A DNA stretch of 64,000 nt. Origin: Halocynthiibacter sp. SDUM655004. GTDB lineage: Bacteria > Pseudomonadota > Alphaproteobacteria > Rhodobacterales > Rhodobacteraceae. The notes under the pieces were generated by a model. It searched no databases. It was not told where the DNA came from and saw only the letters and a list, made by a program, of their open reading frames with translations. Below are positions 26,068-34,412 of the stretch, piece after piece; within the stretch, counting starts at the first letter, position 1, and every line of letters starts with the position of its first letter. The stretch spans positions 496,001-560,000 of the forward strand of contig NZ_JAPDUG010000001.1 of assembly GCF_026015885.1 (NCBI RefSeq). Reading direction: 5' to 3'. Made by a program: the position numbers and the translations under genes.

Positions 26068-26750
26068 GCTGCAAGTCCGCGCATATGCGTCATGAGGAGA
26101 TCAGATGACGCTGTGTCAGCCCAAAGCTCTGCGCCGCCGCGCGACATTACGATTATCTGGTTTGATAGGCGGCAGGCCTCTGCAGGATCATGCGTCACCA
26201 TGATAACGGTTTTGCCACAAAGAGCGTGATCGAGCAGCTCTTGCATTTCTGCGCGCGTGCAGGCGTCAAGTGCTGAGAGCGGTTCGTCCAGCATTACGAT
26301 GGGACGGTTTTCCATCAGGGTACGCGCAAGCGCGGCGCGTTGGCGCATTCCACCAGAGAGCGCGCGTGGCTTTTTGTGTTCGTGCCCCGCCAGACCGACT
26401 TGCGCGATTACCTCATGCGCGCGGTCCAGATCGGGCGTTTCACTCCGCAAACGCGCGCCGGTTACCACGTTCTCGAGCAGTGAAAGCCACGGAAACAACA
26501 GATCACTCTGCGCCATGTAAGCGATACGACCTGCAAGGGGCTCGCCATCACTGGCCGAGATCTTTCCGTCATGTTGCGCCCCTGTTTCTAGGCCAAGCAA
26601 AAGCCGCAGCAACGTTGTTTTGCCAACGCCCGAGGGGCCAAGGATGCTGGTCCATTGACCCGCAGGGCAGGTGATATCCACGGGGCCAAACAAGGGCTTG
26701 CCACCGAATTGCACTTTGCCAGTGAAATGGATCGCAGGCGGTGTGGTCAT
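26064..26750 (-). CDS. thiZ: ABC transporter ATP-binding protein, thiamin-precursor uptake
   Basis: ATPase of the ThiXYZ importer, 228 residues. Walker A GPSGVGKTTLLRLL, Q-loop YMAQSDLLFPW, signature ALSGGMRQRAALARTL, Walker B PIVMLDEPLSALD, switch VTHDPAEA. It is short because it lacks a regulatory C-terminus, as expected for this subfamily. It overlaps tenA and thiX by four bases each, so subunit synthesis is coupled. Confidence 0.88.
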   Translation of the reverse strand: MTTPPAIHFTGKVQFGGKPLFGPVDITCPAGQWTSILGPSGVGKTTLLRLLLGLETGAQHDGKISASDGEPLAGRIAYMAQSDLLFPWLSLLENVVTGARLRSETPDLDRAHEVIAQVGLAGHEHKKPRALSGGMRQRAALARTLMENRPIVMLDEPLSALDACTRAEMQELLDHALCGKTVIMVTHDPAEACRLSNQIIVMSRGGAELWADTASSDLLMTHMRGLAA

Positions 26751-27439
26751 CTGCCCCGCAATCCCATGTCCCAGAAGCCCGCTTCAAGCTGACATGCAGT
26801 GGTAAAGCGGCTTTGCAGTTTGCCCCAACGCGGCGAGTTTTGTGGTAGGCCTCCAATGCGGTTTGCGACGGATTGATCAAGCATCGCGCCGACATCGCGG
26901 CAAACCGATTGATACTCTTCGCCTGCATAAGTGTTGATCCACTCGGCATATGGGTGAGCTTGGTCGCTAACTGCGGAGCCTAGCTTGTGTCCGATCTCGC
27001 CGTACCCCAGAACACATGGGGCGAGGGCTGCCATCAGGTCGAGGAAATCTCCAGATAGTCCCGCATCAATCACGTAACGCGTATAGGCGAGGTTCTCGGG
27101 CTCTTCAGTCGCGGCAAACAGTTCGGCTTCGCGAATGCCTTCGCGCGCGCAGACCTCGATGTGCAGCGCCATCTCGGTTTTTACCAAGCCGTCTACCGTA
27201 GCCGCACAGGTGCGCAGCTCTTTCATGGTTTCGGATTTCACAACGCCAAGCGCCCATGCCCGCGAGAAATGCACAAGGAAGACGTAGTCCTGCACCAGAT
27301 AATGCAGGAATGCCGCGCGAGGCAGGGTGCCATCGCGCAGCCCTCGCACGAACGCATGATCGGTATATGCCGTCCATGTTTCACCCGCGCCGCTACGCCA
27401 ATGCGCAAAAGTCTCGCCATAGTCCGGTGCGGCGCTCAT
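26747..27439 (-). CDS. tenA: TenA-family thiaminase II / aminopyrimidine aminohydrolase
   Basis: Hydrolyses amino-HMP or thiamin breakdown products to HMP so the pyrimidine can be reused. The 230-residue helical protein has the conserved QDYVFLVHFSRAWAL and the nucleophile region LAPCVLGYGEIG (Cys142), with EWINTYAGEEYQSVC near the end. The active-site residues look intact, so it is probably catalytic and not a TenA relative lacking the cysteine. Its place between the precursor-binding protein and the ATPase shows that salvage and uptake are linked. Confidence 0.93.
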   Translation of the reverse strand: MSAAPDYGETFAHWRSGAGETWTAYTDHAFVRGLRDGTLPRAAFLHYLVQDYVFLVHFSRAWALGVVKSETMKELRTCAATVDGLVKTEMALHIEVCAREGIREAELFAATEEPENLAYTRYVIDAGLSGDFLDLMAALAPCVLGYGEIGHKLGSAVSDQAHPYAEWINTYAGEEYQSVCRDVGAMLDQSVANRIGGLPQNSPRWGKLQSRFTTACQLEAGFWDMGLRGR

Positions 27440-28371
27440 GGCTTGGTCACATCAACGGCGATGACGTCTACTGGGTTCTCGGTTGGTGCCAAGCCTGCGT
27501 CGACGAGAAACGCCTCGAACGCGGAATAGCGACCGGCCGAAAACGCAGCAGGACGTAGGGCGAAACGCGGGATCGTGTCTGCCCATGCGCGCTCGTTCAG
27601 TTCGTCCTGAAGCTCCGGCGAGGTGCTGGCGAAAATCTCCCAGCTTTCTTCTGGGTGGTTCACGATGAACTGGGTTGCCAACTCGGTGGCCCGTAGGAAG
27701 CGCGTGATCTTATCGGCATCAATCTCGTCGGACTTGGCCACATAGATCAACTCGTCATACGGGGGGAGCCCCTCTTCCTCGACGTAGAAACACTTGCCGT
27801 CTACGCCTTCGATATTCATCTGGTTCAGTTCGAAATTCCGGAACGCACCGATGACCGCATCCACCTGACCGCTCATGAGCGAGGGCGAAAGCGACCAGTT
27901 CACATTCACGAGCTCGATCTCATCAAATGCAACGCCGTGGTTCTCAAGAATTGCAGTCAACATGGCCTCTTCGACGCCAGCAACAGAGAAGCCGATTTTC
28001 TTGCCCGCGAGGTCGGCGGGAGATTTGATTGGCCCATCTTTAAGGACAAGGAGGCAGTTAAGCGGCGTAGCAACCAATGTGCCAACGCGTTTAAGTGGCA
28101 GCCCCTCGTGGATTTGAAGGTGAAGTTGCGGCTGATAGGAAATAGCGAGATCGGCCTTACCAGCGGCAACGAGCTTGGGTGGGTCGGACGGGTCGGCGGG
28201 CGCAATCACCTCGACCTCAAGCCCTGCATCGGCGAAGTAGCCTTTTTCCTGTGCAATGATAATCGGACCGTGGTCGGGGTTTACAAACCAATCGAGCAAG
28301 ACCGTCATTTCGTCGGCAGCAAAGGCCGGTTGCGCAAGGGAGAATGCGGCGAGGAGAGAGAGCTTTTTCAT
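27436..28371 (-). CDS. thiY: Periplasmic HMP-precursor-binding protein ThiY
   Basis: Binding protein of the ThiXYZ transporter, taking up N-formyl-aminopyrimidine or HMP-like compounds. ATG 28371 gives 311 residues and a signal peptide (LSLLAAFSLAQPAFA). The NMT1/THI5-like fold starts MTVLLDWFVNPDHGPIIIAQEKGYFADAG, with PSDPPKLVAAGKADLAISYQPQ and YYEE-type GKCFYVEEEGLPPYDELIYV further on. It starts one base after the thiF stop region and overlaps tenA by four. Longer upstream readings run through thiF and lack a signal sequence. Confidence 0.92.
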   Translation of the reverse strand: MKKLSLLAAFSLAQPAFAADEMTVLLDWFVNPDHGPIIIAQEKGYFADAGLEVEVIAPADPSDPPKLVAAGKADLAISYQPQLHLQIHEGLPLKRVGTLVATPLNCLLVLKDGPIKSPADLAGKKIGFSVAGVEEAMLTAILENHGVAFDEIELVNVNWSLSPSLMSGQVDAVIGAFRNFELNQMNIEGVDGKCFYVEEEGLPPYDELIYVAKSDEIDADKITRFLRATELATQFIVNHPEESWEIFASTSPELQDELNERAWADTIPRFALRPAAFSAGRYSAFEAFLVDAGLAPTENPVDVIAVDVTKP

Positions 28372-28372
28372 A

Positions 28373-29359
28373 TTAGTTTTCCGTTTTCGGGGCTGTGGTT
28401 CCAAGGGCAACAAGCGCGAGGTTTTGATGCCCGTTTTCGTGTAGGGTTTTGGCCGCACGCCACGCGCGCAGGCCTGAGCGGCAGGCAAGAACGACGCGCG
28501 TTTCAATTGGGTGCGGTATGGTCGTGATGTTCTCTGGCAAAATACGTTTCGCAGATGGGTGAAAAAGGTTGGGCGCCTCTTCGACGCCACGCAGGTCGAT
28601 CAGCATGTCACCCGGCGCAATCATACTGGGGGCGATGAAGCAGAGCTTTGCTCCTTCGGGTTCGGGAGCGCCATCGAAGCGAAATCCAGAGGTTCTGTAG
28701 GTTTTGGCGTCAAATTGAACCAACTGACCAAGCGGAGAGGGCGAAAGGCCAAGAATGTAGTTGAGCGCCATAGTCGCTTGAAGGCTGCCGATCATTCCCA
28801 CAACAGGGCCAAGGACACCTGCGGTTTCACAGCTTGCGGCTTGTGTAGGAAGATCAGGAAACACGGCGCGCAGGCTCGGCGCGCCGCCACAAAACCCGCC
28901 CGCGTACCCCGCGAATGCCAAGACCGATGCGGAAAACAAGGGAAGCCCTTCAGTAAGGCAATGGTCCGAAAGTATGTAGCTCGCGGCGAAACTATCGGCG
29001 CAGTCCAACACGACCGTGGCATCGCGGAGCAGGGTTTGAACATTGTCACAGGAAAGCGCGGTTTGTACGGCGATGATCTCGCAATCTGGGTTAAGGCCAG
29101 CGAGGGTTGCGGCGGCCGCTTGGGCCTTGGGTTTCCCGACGTCTGTTTCGCGGAATAGAGTCTGGCGGTGCAGATTGCTTTGAGCAATGTGATCATCATC
29201 AACCACGGTGATTTTGCCAACCCCTGCGCCCACGAGATATTGCAGCACCGGCGCACCAAGCCCGCCCGCACCAATGACCACGGCATGCGCGGCGGCAAGT
29301 TGCTCCTGACCGTTCGCGCCAATCTCTGGCAATTGTATTTGGCGCAGGTAACGGCTCAT
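28373..29359 (-). CDS. thiF: ThiF/MoeB/HesA-type adenylyltransferase with C-terminal rhodanese-like domain
   Basis: Adenylates the C-terminal glycine of the sulfur carrier ThiS. The 328-residue protein has an N-terminal E1-like domain: VIGAGGLGAPVLQYLVGAGVGKITVVDDDHIAQSNLHRQ (ATP-binding Gly-loop, Asp, Arg/Gln), then a shortened rhodanese-like domain (residues about 245-328) with ACRSGLRAW carrying the sulfur-accepting Cys. The usual paired CxxC zinc motifs of ThiF are not visible; only FCGG and SCE occur. Its start overlaps thiE by four bases. The fusion suggests that it supplies both adenylation and sulfur transfer to ThiS. Confidence 0.88.
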   Translation of the reverse strand: MSRYLRQIQLPEIGANGQEQLAAAHAVVIGAGGLGAPVLQYLVGAGVGKITVVDDDHIAQSNLHRQTLFRETDVGKPKAQAAAATLAGLNPDCEIIAVQTALSCDNVQTLLRDATVVLDCADSFAASYILSDHCLTEGLPLFSASVLAFAGYAGGFCGGAPSLRAVFPDLPTQAASCETAGVLGPVVGMIGSLQATMALNYILGLSPSPLGQLVQFDAKTYRTSGFRFDGAPEPEGAKLCFIAPSMIAPGDMLIDLRGVEEAPNLFHPSAKRILPENITTIPHPIETRVVLACRSGLRAWRAAKTLHENGHQNLALVALGTTAPKTEN

Positions 29360-29961
29360 CCTTTCGCCTCACAGGCGGCGAGCCACTGATCAACGCGCGC
29401 TTCGGGGTTTTCGTTGAGCGTAATGTCGGTAACCGCTGAAACGCAGTCCGCCCCCGCTTCGAATGCGCCCGCTGCGCGATCAATGGTCATGCCGCCAATC
29501 GCGACGAGTGGGCAATCTCCGATACGGGTTTTCCATTTGCTTAGTCGCTCAAGCCCTTGAGCGTGCCATTTCATTTTCTTGAGAATGGTCGGGTACACTG
29601 GGCCAAGCGCGATATAATCAGGTGTCAGGGCCAAGGCGCGGTCAAGTTCGGCACGGTCGTGTGTGCTTAGACCAAGGCGAAGACCCGCGCGGCGGATGGC
29701 AGGGACATCAGCAGTATCAAGGTCTTCTTGTCCGAGGTGGATGAAGTCACAACCTTCCTCTATGGCGATTTGCCAATAGTCGTTCACCACCAGCGTACAG
29801 TCATGAGCGGCGCAAACCTTCTTCGCTCGCCGGATTTCAGCACGGATTTGGCTCGTGTCGGCGTCTTTGATCCGCAGTTGAACCAGCTTTATTCCGCGCG
29901 GAACAAGCCGTTCGATCCAGTCAGCGCTATCGAAGATCGGATAAAAACGAGGAATGCTCAT
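29356..29961 (-). CDS. thiE: Thiamin-phosphate synthase
   Basis: Couples HMP diphosphate and thiazole phosphate to thiamin phosphate. The 201-residue TIM barrel has [42 protein letters not shown] with the metal-binding Asp, [24 protein letters not shown] and [23 protein letters not shown]. The TK/KM loop is altered ([11 protein letters not shown]), as in the short alphaproteobacterial form. Overlaps thiG and thiF by four bases each. Confidence 0.92.
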   Translation of the reverse strand: MSIPRFYPIFDSADWIERLVPRGIKLVQLRIKDADTSQIRAEIRRAKKVCAAHDCTLVVNDYWQIAIEEGCDFIHLGQEDLDTADVPAIRRAGLRLGLSTHDRAELDRALALTPDYIALGPVYPTILKKMKWHAQGLERLSKWKTRIGDCPLVAIGGMTIDRAAGAFEAGADCVSAVTDITLNENPEARVDQWLAACEAKG

Positions 29962-30731
29962 GAGAGAAATGCCTTGCCAATAACAGGGGATGAGGGCGCG
30001 GCCATGTCGCGTGGTTCCATCGGGTCGGCGAGGTAAGCGGCGCGTCCGGCTTCAAGCGCGAGGGCAAAGGCATGGGCCATGTCCGCAGGGGAGCCAGCTT
30101 TGGCAACTGCCGTATTCAGCAGGACAGCGTCAAATCCCATTTCCATAGCCTGCGCCGCCTGTGACGGAAGGCCAAGACCCGCGTCAATGACCAGCGGCAC
30201 ATCGGGAAAATGTGCTCGCATGGCACGCAATCCGAAGGTGTTGTTTAACCCAAGGCCAGAGCCGATCGGCGCTCCCCACGGCATCAAAACCTCGCATCCT
30301 GCGTTCAGAAGGCGATCGGCAACCACAAGGTCTTCGGTGGTGTAGGGAAAAACCTGAAACCCATCCTCAGATAGAATGCGCGCGGCTTCGACAAGGCCGA
30401 AGACATCAGGTTGTAGCGTGTCTTCTTCGCCGATGACTTCGAGCTTAATCCATTTGGTACCAAACACCTCACGCGCCATATGGGCGGTTGTGACGGCTTC
30501 TTTCACTGTATGACAGCCAGCAGTATTCGGCAGGATTTGAACGCCGAGCGACTGAATCAGAGACCAAAAATCCTGTCCTGCGCGATCCTGTCCGCTTTCA
30601 CGACGCAAGGAGACAGTGGCGATCCCTGCGTTGCTCTTTGCAAAAGCATCCGCAAGGATTGCCGGAGAGGGGTATTGCGCCGTGCCAAGCATAAGGCGCG
30701 AAGAAAGCTCTGTTCCGTAAACCGATAGCAT
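29958..30731 (-). CDS. thiG: Thiazole synthase ThiG
   Basis: Forms the thiazole phosphate from deoxyxylulose 5-phosphate, dehydroglycine and sulfur carried by ThiS. The 257 residues show [14 protein letters not shown], the Schiff-base Lys in [43 protein letters not shown] and [32 protein letters not shown]. Intact and normal length. Two bases after thiS. Glycine oxidase ThiO upstream provides the imine, so this is the aerobic route without ThiH. Confidence 0.97.
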   Translation of the reverse strand: MLSVYGTELSSRLMLGTAQYPSPAILADAFAKSNAGIATVSLRRESGQDRAGQDFWSLIQSLGVQILPNTAGCHTVKEAVTTAHMAREVFGTKWIKLEVIGEEDTLQPDVFGLVEAARILSEDGFQVFPYTTEDLVVADRLLNAGCEVLMPWGAPIGSGLGLNNTFGLRAMRAHFPDVPLVIDAGLGLPSQAAQAMEMGFDAVLLNTAVAKAGSPADMAHAFALALEAGRAAYLADPMEPRDMAAPSSPVIGKAFLS

Positions 30732-30733
30732 CC

Positions 30734-30931
30734 TTAGCCCCCCTGCATCGGTGCAAGAACTTCGATCTGGTCCCCTGCTTTGATCGCAAAATCAGAACGC
30801 GCGTCGGCCGGGACAAAGGTTCCATTCACCGCAGTCGCAACAACCGTGTCGGCATATCCGTTTGCATTAAGCGCATCAGCGAGCGTTGCGCCATCAAAGG
30901 GCGTGGCTTTGCCGTTAATCAGAATAGTCAT
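30734..30931 (-). CDS. thiS: Sulfur carrier protein ThiS
   Basis: Ubiquitin-fold sulfur carrier for thiazole synthesis. From ATG 30931 it has 65 residues and ends in the required Gly-Gly (LAPMQGG), the site of adenylation by ThiF and thiocarboxylation. MTILINGK opens the first beta strand, and [17 protein letters not shown] matches the family. It overlaps the thiO 3' end by 17 bases, so translation is probably coupled. Confidence 0.95.
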   Translation of the reverse strand: MTILINGKATPFDGATLADALNANGYADTVVATAVNGTFVPADARSDFAIKAGDQIEVLAPMQGG

Positions 30932-31913
30932 AGAGAAACTCCGGTCGGGTGTTCTTGTTGAAAACGAGGTCGGCCACCATGCCGCCAAGCGCTGGCGATA
31001 GTAGGAATCCGTGACGATAAAGGCCGTTCACGCGGATAAGATTGCCGTTTCGCGTAATGCGCGGCAGGTTGTCGGGAAAGGCAGGGCGGCTGGCCACTCC
31101 GATTTCAACGATCTCCGCTTCGCCAAACGCGGGGTTGAGAGCATAGGCCGCGCTGAGCAGTTCCAGAACCGAACGCACGGAGGCGCGGTTGCTGTCTTTG
31201 CTTTCGATCATCGTTGCGCCGATCATGTACTCACCATCTTCGCGCGGGACGACGTAAATCGGGATGCGCGGATGCAATAACCGGATGGTGCGTTTGAAGG
31301 TCACATCTGGCGCGTGGACGATCAGCATCTCGCCTTTGACACCGCGCAAATCTGGAAAGGCGTCAGCGGCCGCGAGGCCGCGGCAATCAATGGTCATCCC
31401 GTCGCTCGCCAGAACATCTGGATCGGCCCAACCCGTTTCAAAGCTAACGCCGTCGCGCTCGAGGCCCGTTTTCAAGGCTGACAATGCCTCGCGCGGGGCA
31501 AGGTTGGCTTCGGTTTCAAAGTAGAGCGCTTGCTGGATTCCGTCGGGAAGTTCGGGTTCCAGCGCCTCTATCTCAGCGCGGCTCAAGGAGCGGTGGTTTT
31601 TCGTGCGGCGCGCGAATTGCTTCAGGTCCGCGCGGTCGCGCTGCGCGGAGACAACGAGCGAGCCACCAGTTTCAACGGCGTTGGTTTTCTCCTGCCACCA
31701 CCCCAAGGCCTCCTCGCCGTGCCGCACAACGGGCTCTTCAGCGCTTTCGCCTTCGCAAAATGGTGCCAGCATGCCGCCAGCCCACCAAGAGCAACTTTGC
31801 TCTCCTGCCTCACCGCCGCTGTCTATTACGCGCACAGTTGCGCCTCGATCAACAAGCTGCCGCGCAACGCAGAGCCCAACAACTCCGGCGCCTATTACAG
31901 TAACTTCCTTCAT
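30915..31913 (-). CDS. thiO: Glycine oxidase ThiO
   Basis: FAD-dependent oxidase giving iminoglycine for ThiG. ATG 31913 (MKEVTVIGAGVVGLCVARQL) places the dinucleotide-binding Gly-motif at the N-terminus, giving 332 residues, the usual size. Further motifs: CSWWAGGMLAPFCE, the flavin-pocket VKGEMLIVHAP, YVVPREDGEYMIGATMIE and the C-terminal NGLYRHGFLLSPALGGMVAD. Overlaps thiD by four bases and thiS by 17. Confidence 0.94.
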   Translation of the reverse strand: MKEVTVIGAGVVGLCVARQLVDRGATVRVIDSGGEAGEQSCSWWAGGMLAPFCEGESAEEPVVRHGEEALGWWQEKTNAVETGGSLVVSAQRDRADLKQFARRTKNHRSLSRAEIEALEPELPDGIQQALYFETEANLAPREALSALKTGLERDGVSFETGWADPDVLASDGMTIDCRGLAAADAFPDLRGVKGEMLIVHAPDVTFKRTIRLLHPRIPIYVVPREDGEYMIGATMIESKDSNRASVRSVLELLSAAYALNPAFGEAEIVEIGVASRPAFPDNLPRITRNGNLIRVNGLYRHGFLLSPALGGMVADLVFNKNTRPEFLYDYSD

Positions 31914-32725
31914 TGCGCCCAAACCTGAGCGAAGTGATGAACCGGCCCGTGACCTTTGCCGATCGACAAGTCCGCGCCGGCAAGGATGGCTTTTTGCAGA
32001 TAGCCATGTGCTTGTTTCACGGCATCGTTGAGCGGGAGGCCCTTGGCGAGGTTCGCTGCAATCGTCGCCGCATAGGTACACCCCGTGCCGTGGGTGTTTT
32101 GAGTATGAATGCGCGCGGCGGCTAAAGTTTGGTTGCCAGTTGGTGAAAGTAGGGTGTCTTCACAGATTTCACCTTTGCCATGCCCACCTTTCAGCAAAAC
32201 GGATTTTGGCCCTAGTTTGGTTAGTGCTTCGGCCTGTGCGAGAGCTTCTTGGGGGCAGTTGGCCTCTTCGGTTCCGAGCAACACCGCCGCTTCAGGCAGG
32301 TTCGGCGTAAGAACATCCGCGCGCGGAAGGAGTAGCTCTTTGAGCGCGGCCAGCGCTTCGGATTGCAACAACCTGTCTCCGGATTTTGCGATCATCACCG
32401 GATCAACGACAAGCGGCCCGTCAAAGCCGCGAAGGGCTTCGGCCACGGCATGAATGATCTCGGGCGAGAAAAGCATTCCGAGCTTGATCGCCCCCACGTC
32501 CATGTCATCCAGAACCGCGCGAATTTGTGCAGCAACGACATCCGCAGGGATCTCGTGAACCGCAGTAACGGCGCAAGTGTTCTGTGCAGTGACGGCGGTA
32601 ATGACGCTCGTTCCGTAAACCTCGTTTGCCGAGAAAGCCTTGAGGTCTGCTTGAATTCCCGCGCCGCCGCCGGAATCCGATCCTGCAATAGTCAGAGCAA
32701 TAGGGGGAGTTGTTTTCTCTTGCAT
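31910..32725 (-). CDS. thiD: Hydroxymethylpyrimidine/phosphomethylpyrimidine kinase
   Basis: Phosphorylates HMP twice to HMP diphosphate. From ATG 32725 it has 271 residues. The ribokinase-like fold shows TIAGSDSGGGAGIQADLKAF at the N-terminus, GTSVITAVTAQNT, KLGMLFSPEII, VVDPVMIAKSGDRLL and the anion-hole motif THGTGCTYAATIAANLAKG. It is the first gene of the operon, about 60 bases below the TPP aptamer. An ATG at 32779 in the same frame would place the start next to the aptamer and is less likely. Confidence 0.94.
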   Translation of the reverse strand: MQEKTTPPIALTIAGSDSGGGAGIQADLKAFSANEVYGTSVITAVTAQNTCAVTAVHEIPADVVAAQIRAVLDDMDVGAIKLGMLFSPEIIHAVAEALRGFDGPLVVDPVMIAKSGDRLLQSEALAALKELLLPRADVLTPNLPEAAVLLGTEEANCPQEALAQAEALTKLGPKSVLLKGGHGKGEICEDTLLSPTGNQTLAAARIHTQNTHGTGCTYAATIAANLAKGLPLNDAVKQAHGYLQKAILAGADLSIGKGHGPVHHFAQVWAQ

Positions 32726-32783
32726 CAAAGTCACTCGTTTCGGGGACTTACGGCAAGAAAAACGGCACAGTTTGCGCATGTTG

Positions 32784-32873
32784 CGCGGTGCTTACCCGTT
32801 CCCTACGCCGGTATTGTCCGGATCAGGTTCGACGGGTCAGTGCAAGCACCTCTCAGCCCAATGGGCACCCCGA
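32784..32873 (-). ncRNA. TPP riboswitch (THI element)
   Basis: Read on the minus strand, the stretch contains the conserved elements in order: GGGGTGCCC (P1/P2 5' side), the pyrimidine-binding GGGCTGAGAGG, ACCCGTCGAACCTGATCCGG, and the diphosphate-binding CCGGCGTAGGGAACGGGTAAGCACC, split here by description only. P1 pairs GGTGC (32869-32865) with GCACC (32791-32787). It lies in the 5' leader of thiD and would lower expression of the ten-gene thi operon when thiamin diphosphate is abundant. A GCGCA-ACA-TGCGC hairpin follows at 32786-32774. Confidence 0.97.
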
Positions 32874-33153
32874 CGGATAGCGATGGGCTAGAAGGTATTT
32901 TTCGCAATTGCAAGAGGGTTGTTGGCTATTGCAACTGTGTCACAGAGGGCTAGAGGCGTCTGTGAGGTGCGTTTTTTGGGTTATTTATTAATCAGTTGTG
33001 TGTTTTCTCACTTTAATGTGAACCGAAAGCTACGCCTATCCGATTCGCTTTAAAACGGGTAACATGGGGCTATTGGTTCTGCCTTTTTACAGATTCGAAG
33101 AGTGAATAGTGCTTTAGTTTCGAAGATGCCAAATAAGAACGAAAGAATTATTT
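32874..33153. other. Divergent intergenic region between thi leader and porin
   Basis: About 280 AT-rich bases without a convincing ORF. It must hold the thi promoter (minus) and the porin promoter (plus). I see two ATTGCAA copies near 32906-32940 and several A/T tracts, but no hexamer pair strong enough to call. No repeat or RNA structure beyond the riboswitch is evident. Confidence 0.4.
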
Positions 33154-34290
33154 ATGCCCGTTGCCACAGAGCGCAAAGACTTCATTTTCAATATCGTAGC
33201 GGGCCTCTCGCTGTCGCTCAGTGCGGGCGCTGTTGTCGCGCAAGAGGTAGAAGCTGAAAGCCCTTGGAAAGCCTATGGGCAGCTAAACGTTGGTATCCTC
33301 TCGTTTGACGACGGCGAGGTAAACACGAACTATGGCCTCGTAGATAATGACAACTCCAGCACGCGGATCGGCGTGTTCTATAATGGCCAAGCCGGTAGCA
33401 CCGGATGGACGACAATGGGTAACATGGAGTTTCAGTACAATCCGAAGTCCACGTCCAACGTGAGCCAAATCAACCCAGATGGCGGCAGCACCGAAATCAC
33501 CAAAGCAAACATTCGGAAAATCGAAATACGGTTCTCCAATGATCAATACGGACGCGTTTGGCTTGGCCAAGGCTCGATGGTTTCGGATGGGATTGCTGGT
33601 CAAGACGTATCAGGAACAGGCACAATTGCCGGTGCGGCGACGGGTGACTCCGCAGGTGCGAGTTTGTTCCGCCAAAAAGATGGCATCCTCTCTGACGAAA
33701 GTGTGGGTGAAGCGACTGATCACTTCAACGGCCTCGGCCGGCGGGTAAGATTGCGTTACGATACACCAGAGTACAACGGCTTCCGTGGTGGCGTTTCTTA
33801 TGGTCAAGACCTCCTTTCCGATGATCCAGACCGTCAAAAACAGGGCCTGATTGATATCGCGGGCTACTATGCGCAAGAACGCAATGGATACCTGATCAAT
33901 GGCGGAATTGGGTATGGTCACAACCTAGACACCAAGCGCGACGTGTTTTCAGGATCGATTTCCGGCCTTCATCTGGACTCTGGCCTGAGTCTTACGCTTG
34001 CGGCGGGTACAAACTCAGAAGACGGCCTCACAGGGACGTACGGATACACGAAGGTTGGTTGGGAAACCGATTTCTTTGATATTGGTTCTACGGCGTTCTC
34101 GATTGACTACTACGCCGGTAATAGCATTTCACAGGATGGCGATAACTCTGGCTCGATCGGTGCTGCTGTTGTGCAAAATCTCGGTTATCAGCAGCTTTGG
34201 TTCACTGTCCGAAAGTTCACGTACGATCGCGAAACAACAGATTACTACGATGGCCTCGCAGTCTTTGGCGGCACGCGCCTTCGGTTCTAG
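33154..34290 (+). CDS. Outer-membrane porin
   Basis: Trimeric beta-barrel porin for diffusion of small solutes. The 378-residue precursor has a signal peptide (IVAGLSLSLSAGAVVAQ) after a short polar N-terminus. The mature protein alternates polar and hydrophobic residues in many short strands (AYGQLNVGILSF, KIEIRFSNDQYGRVWLGQGS, RVRLRYDTPEYNGFRGGVSYG, SLTLAAGTN) and ends in Phe (GGTRLRF), the signal for outer-membrane insertion. AT-richer codon use and a monocistronic setting fit an abundant porin. Substrate is unknown. Confidence 0.9.
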   Translation: MPVATERKDFIFNIVAGLSLSLSAGAVVAQEVEAESPWKAYGQLNVGILSFDDGEVNTNYGLVDNDNSSTRIGVFYNGQAGSTGWTTMGNMEFQYNPKSTSNVSQINPDGGSTEITKANIRKIEIRFSNDQYGRVWLGQGSMVSDGIAGQDVSGTGTIAGAATGDSAGASLFRQKDGILSDESVGEATDHFNGLGRRVRLRYDTPEYNGFRGGVSYGQDLLSDDPDRQKQGLIDIAGYYAQERNGYLINGGIGYGHNLDTKRDVFSGSISGLHLDSGLSLTLAAGTNSEDGLTGTYGYTKVGWETDFFDIGSTAFSIDYYAGNSISQDGDNSGSIGAAVVQNLGYQQLWFTVRKFTYDRETTDYYDGLAVFGGTRLRF

Positions 34291-34300
34291 TTCCTCCCGG

Positions 34301-34329
34301 AGAGTCTGGCCCGCTCGGGGCCGGGCTCT
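34301..34329 (+). terminator. 12-bp hairpin just after the porin gene
   Basis: AGAGTCTGGCCC, loop GCTCG, GGGCCGGGCTCT: a 12-bp stem with two G-T pairs starting 11 bp after the porin stop. Only a short T-run (TTT) follows. It probably stabilises or terminates the porin mRNA. Confidence 0.6.
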
Positions 34330-34373
34330 TTCAGGAATGTTCTAACCGACGACAAATTGCATAAGGTAAATTG

Positions 34374-34397
34374 GCCGGCGGTATCGTCGGCTTTTTT
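34374..34397 (+). terminator. Intrinsic terminator between porin and gcdH
   Basis: GCCGGCG, loop GTAT, CGTCGGC (one G-T pair), then T6. Located 84 bp after the porin stop and 16 bp past the end of the convergent gcdH. With the upstream hairpin it gives the porin transcript two candidate 3' ends. Confidence 0.75.
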
Positions 34398-34412
34398 GTG
34401 TCCGCGACTCGA

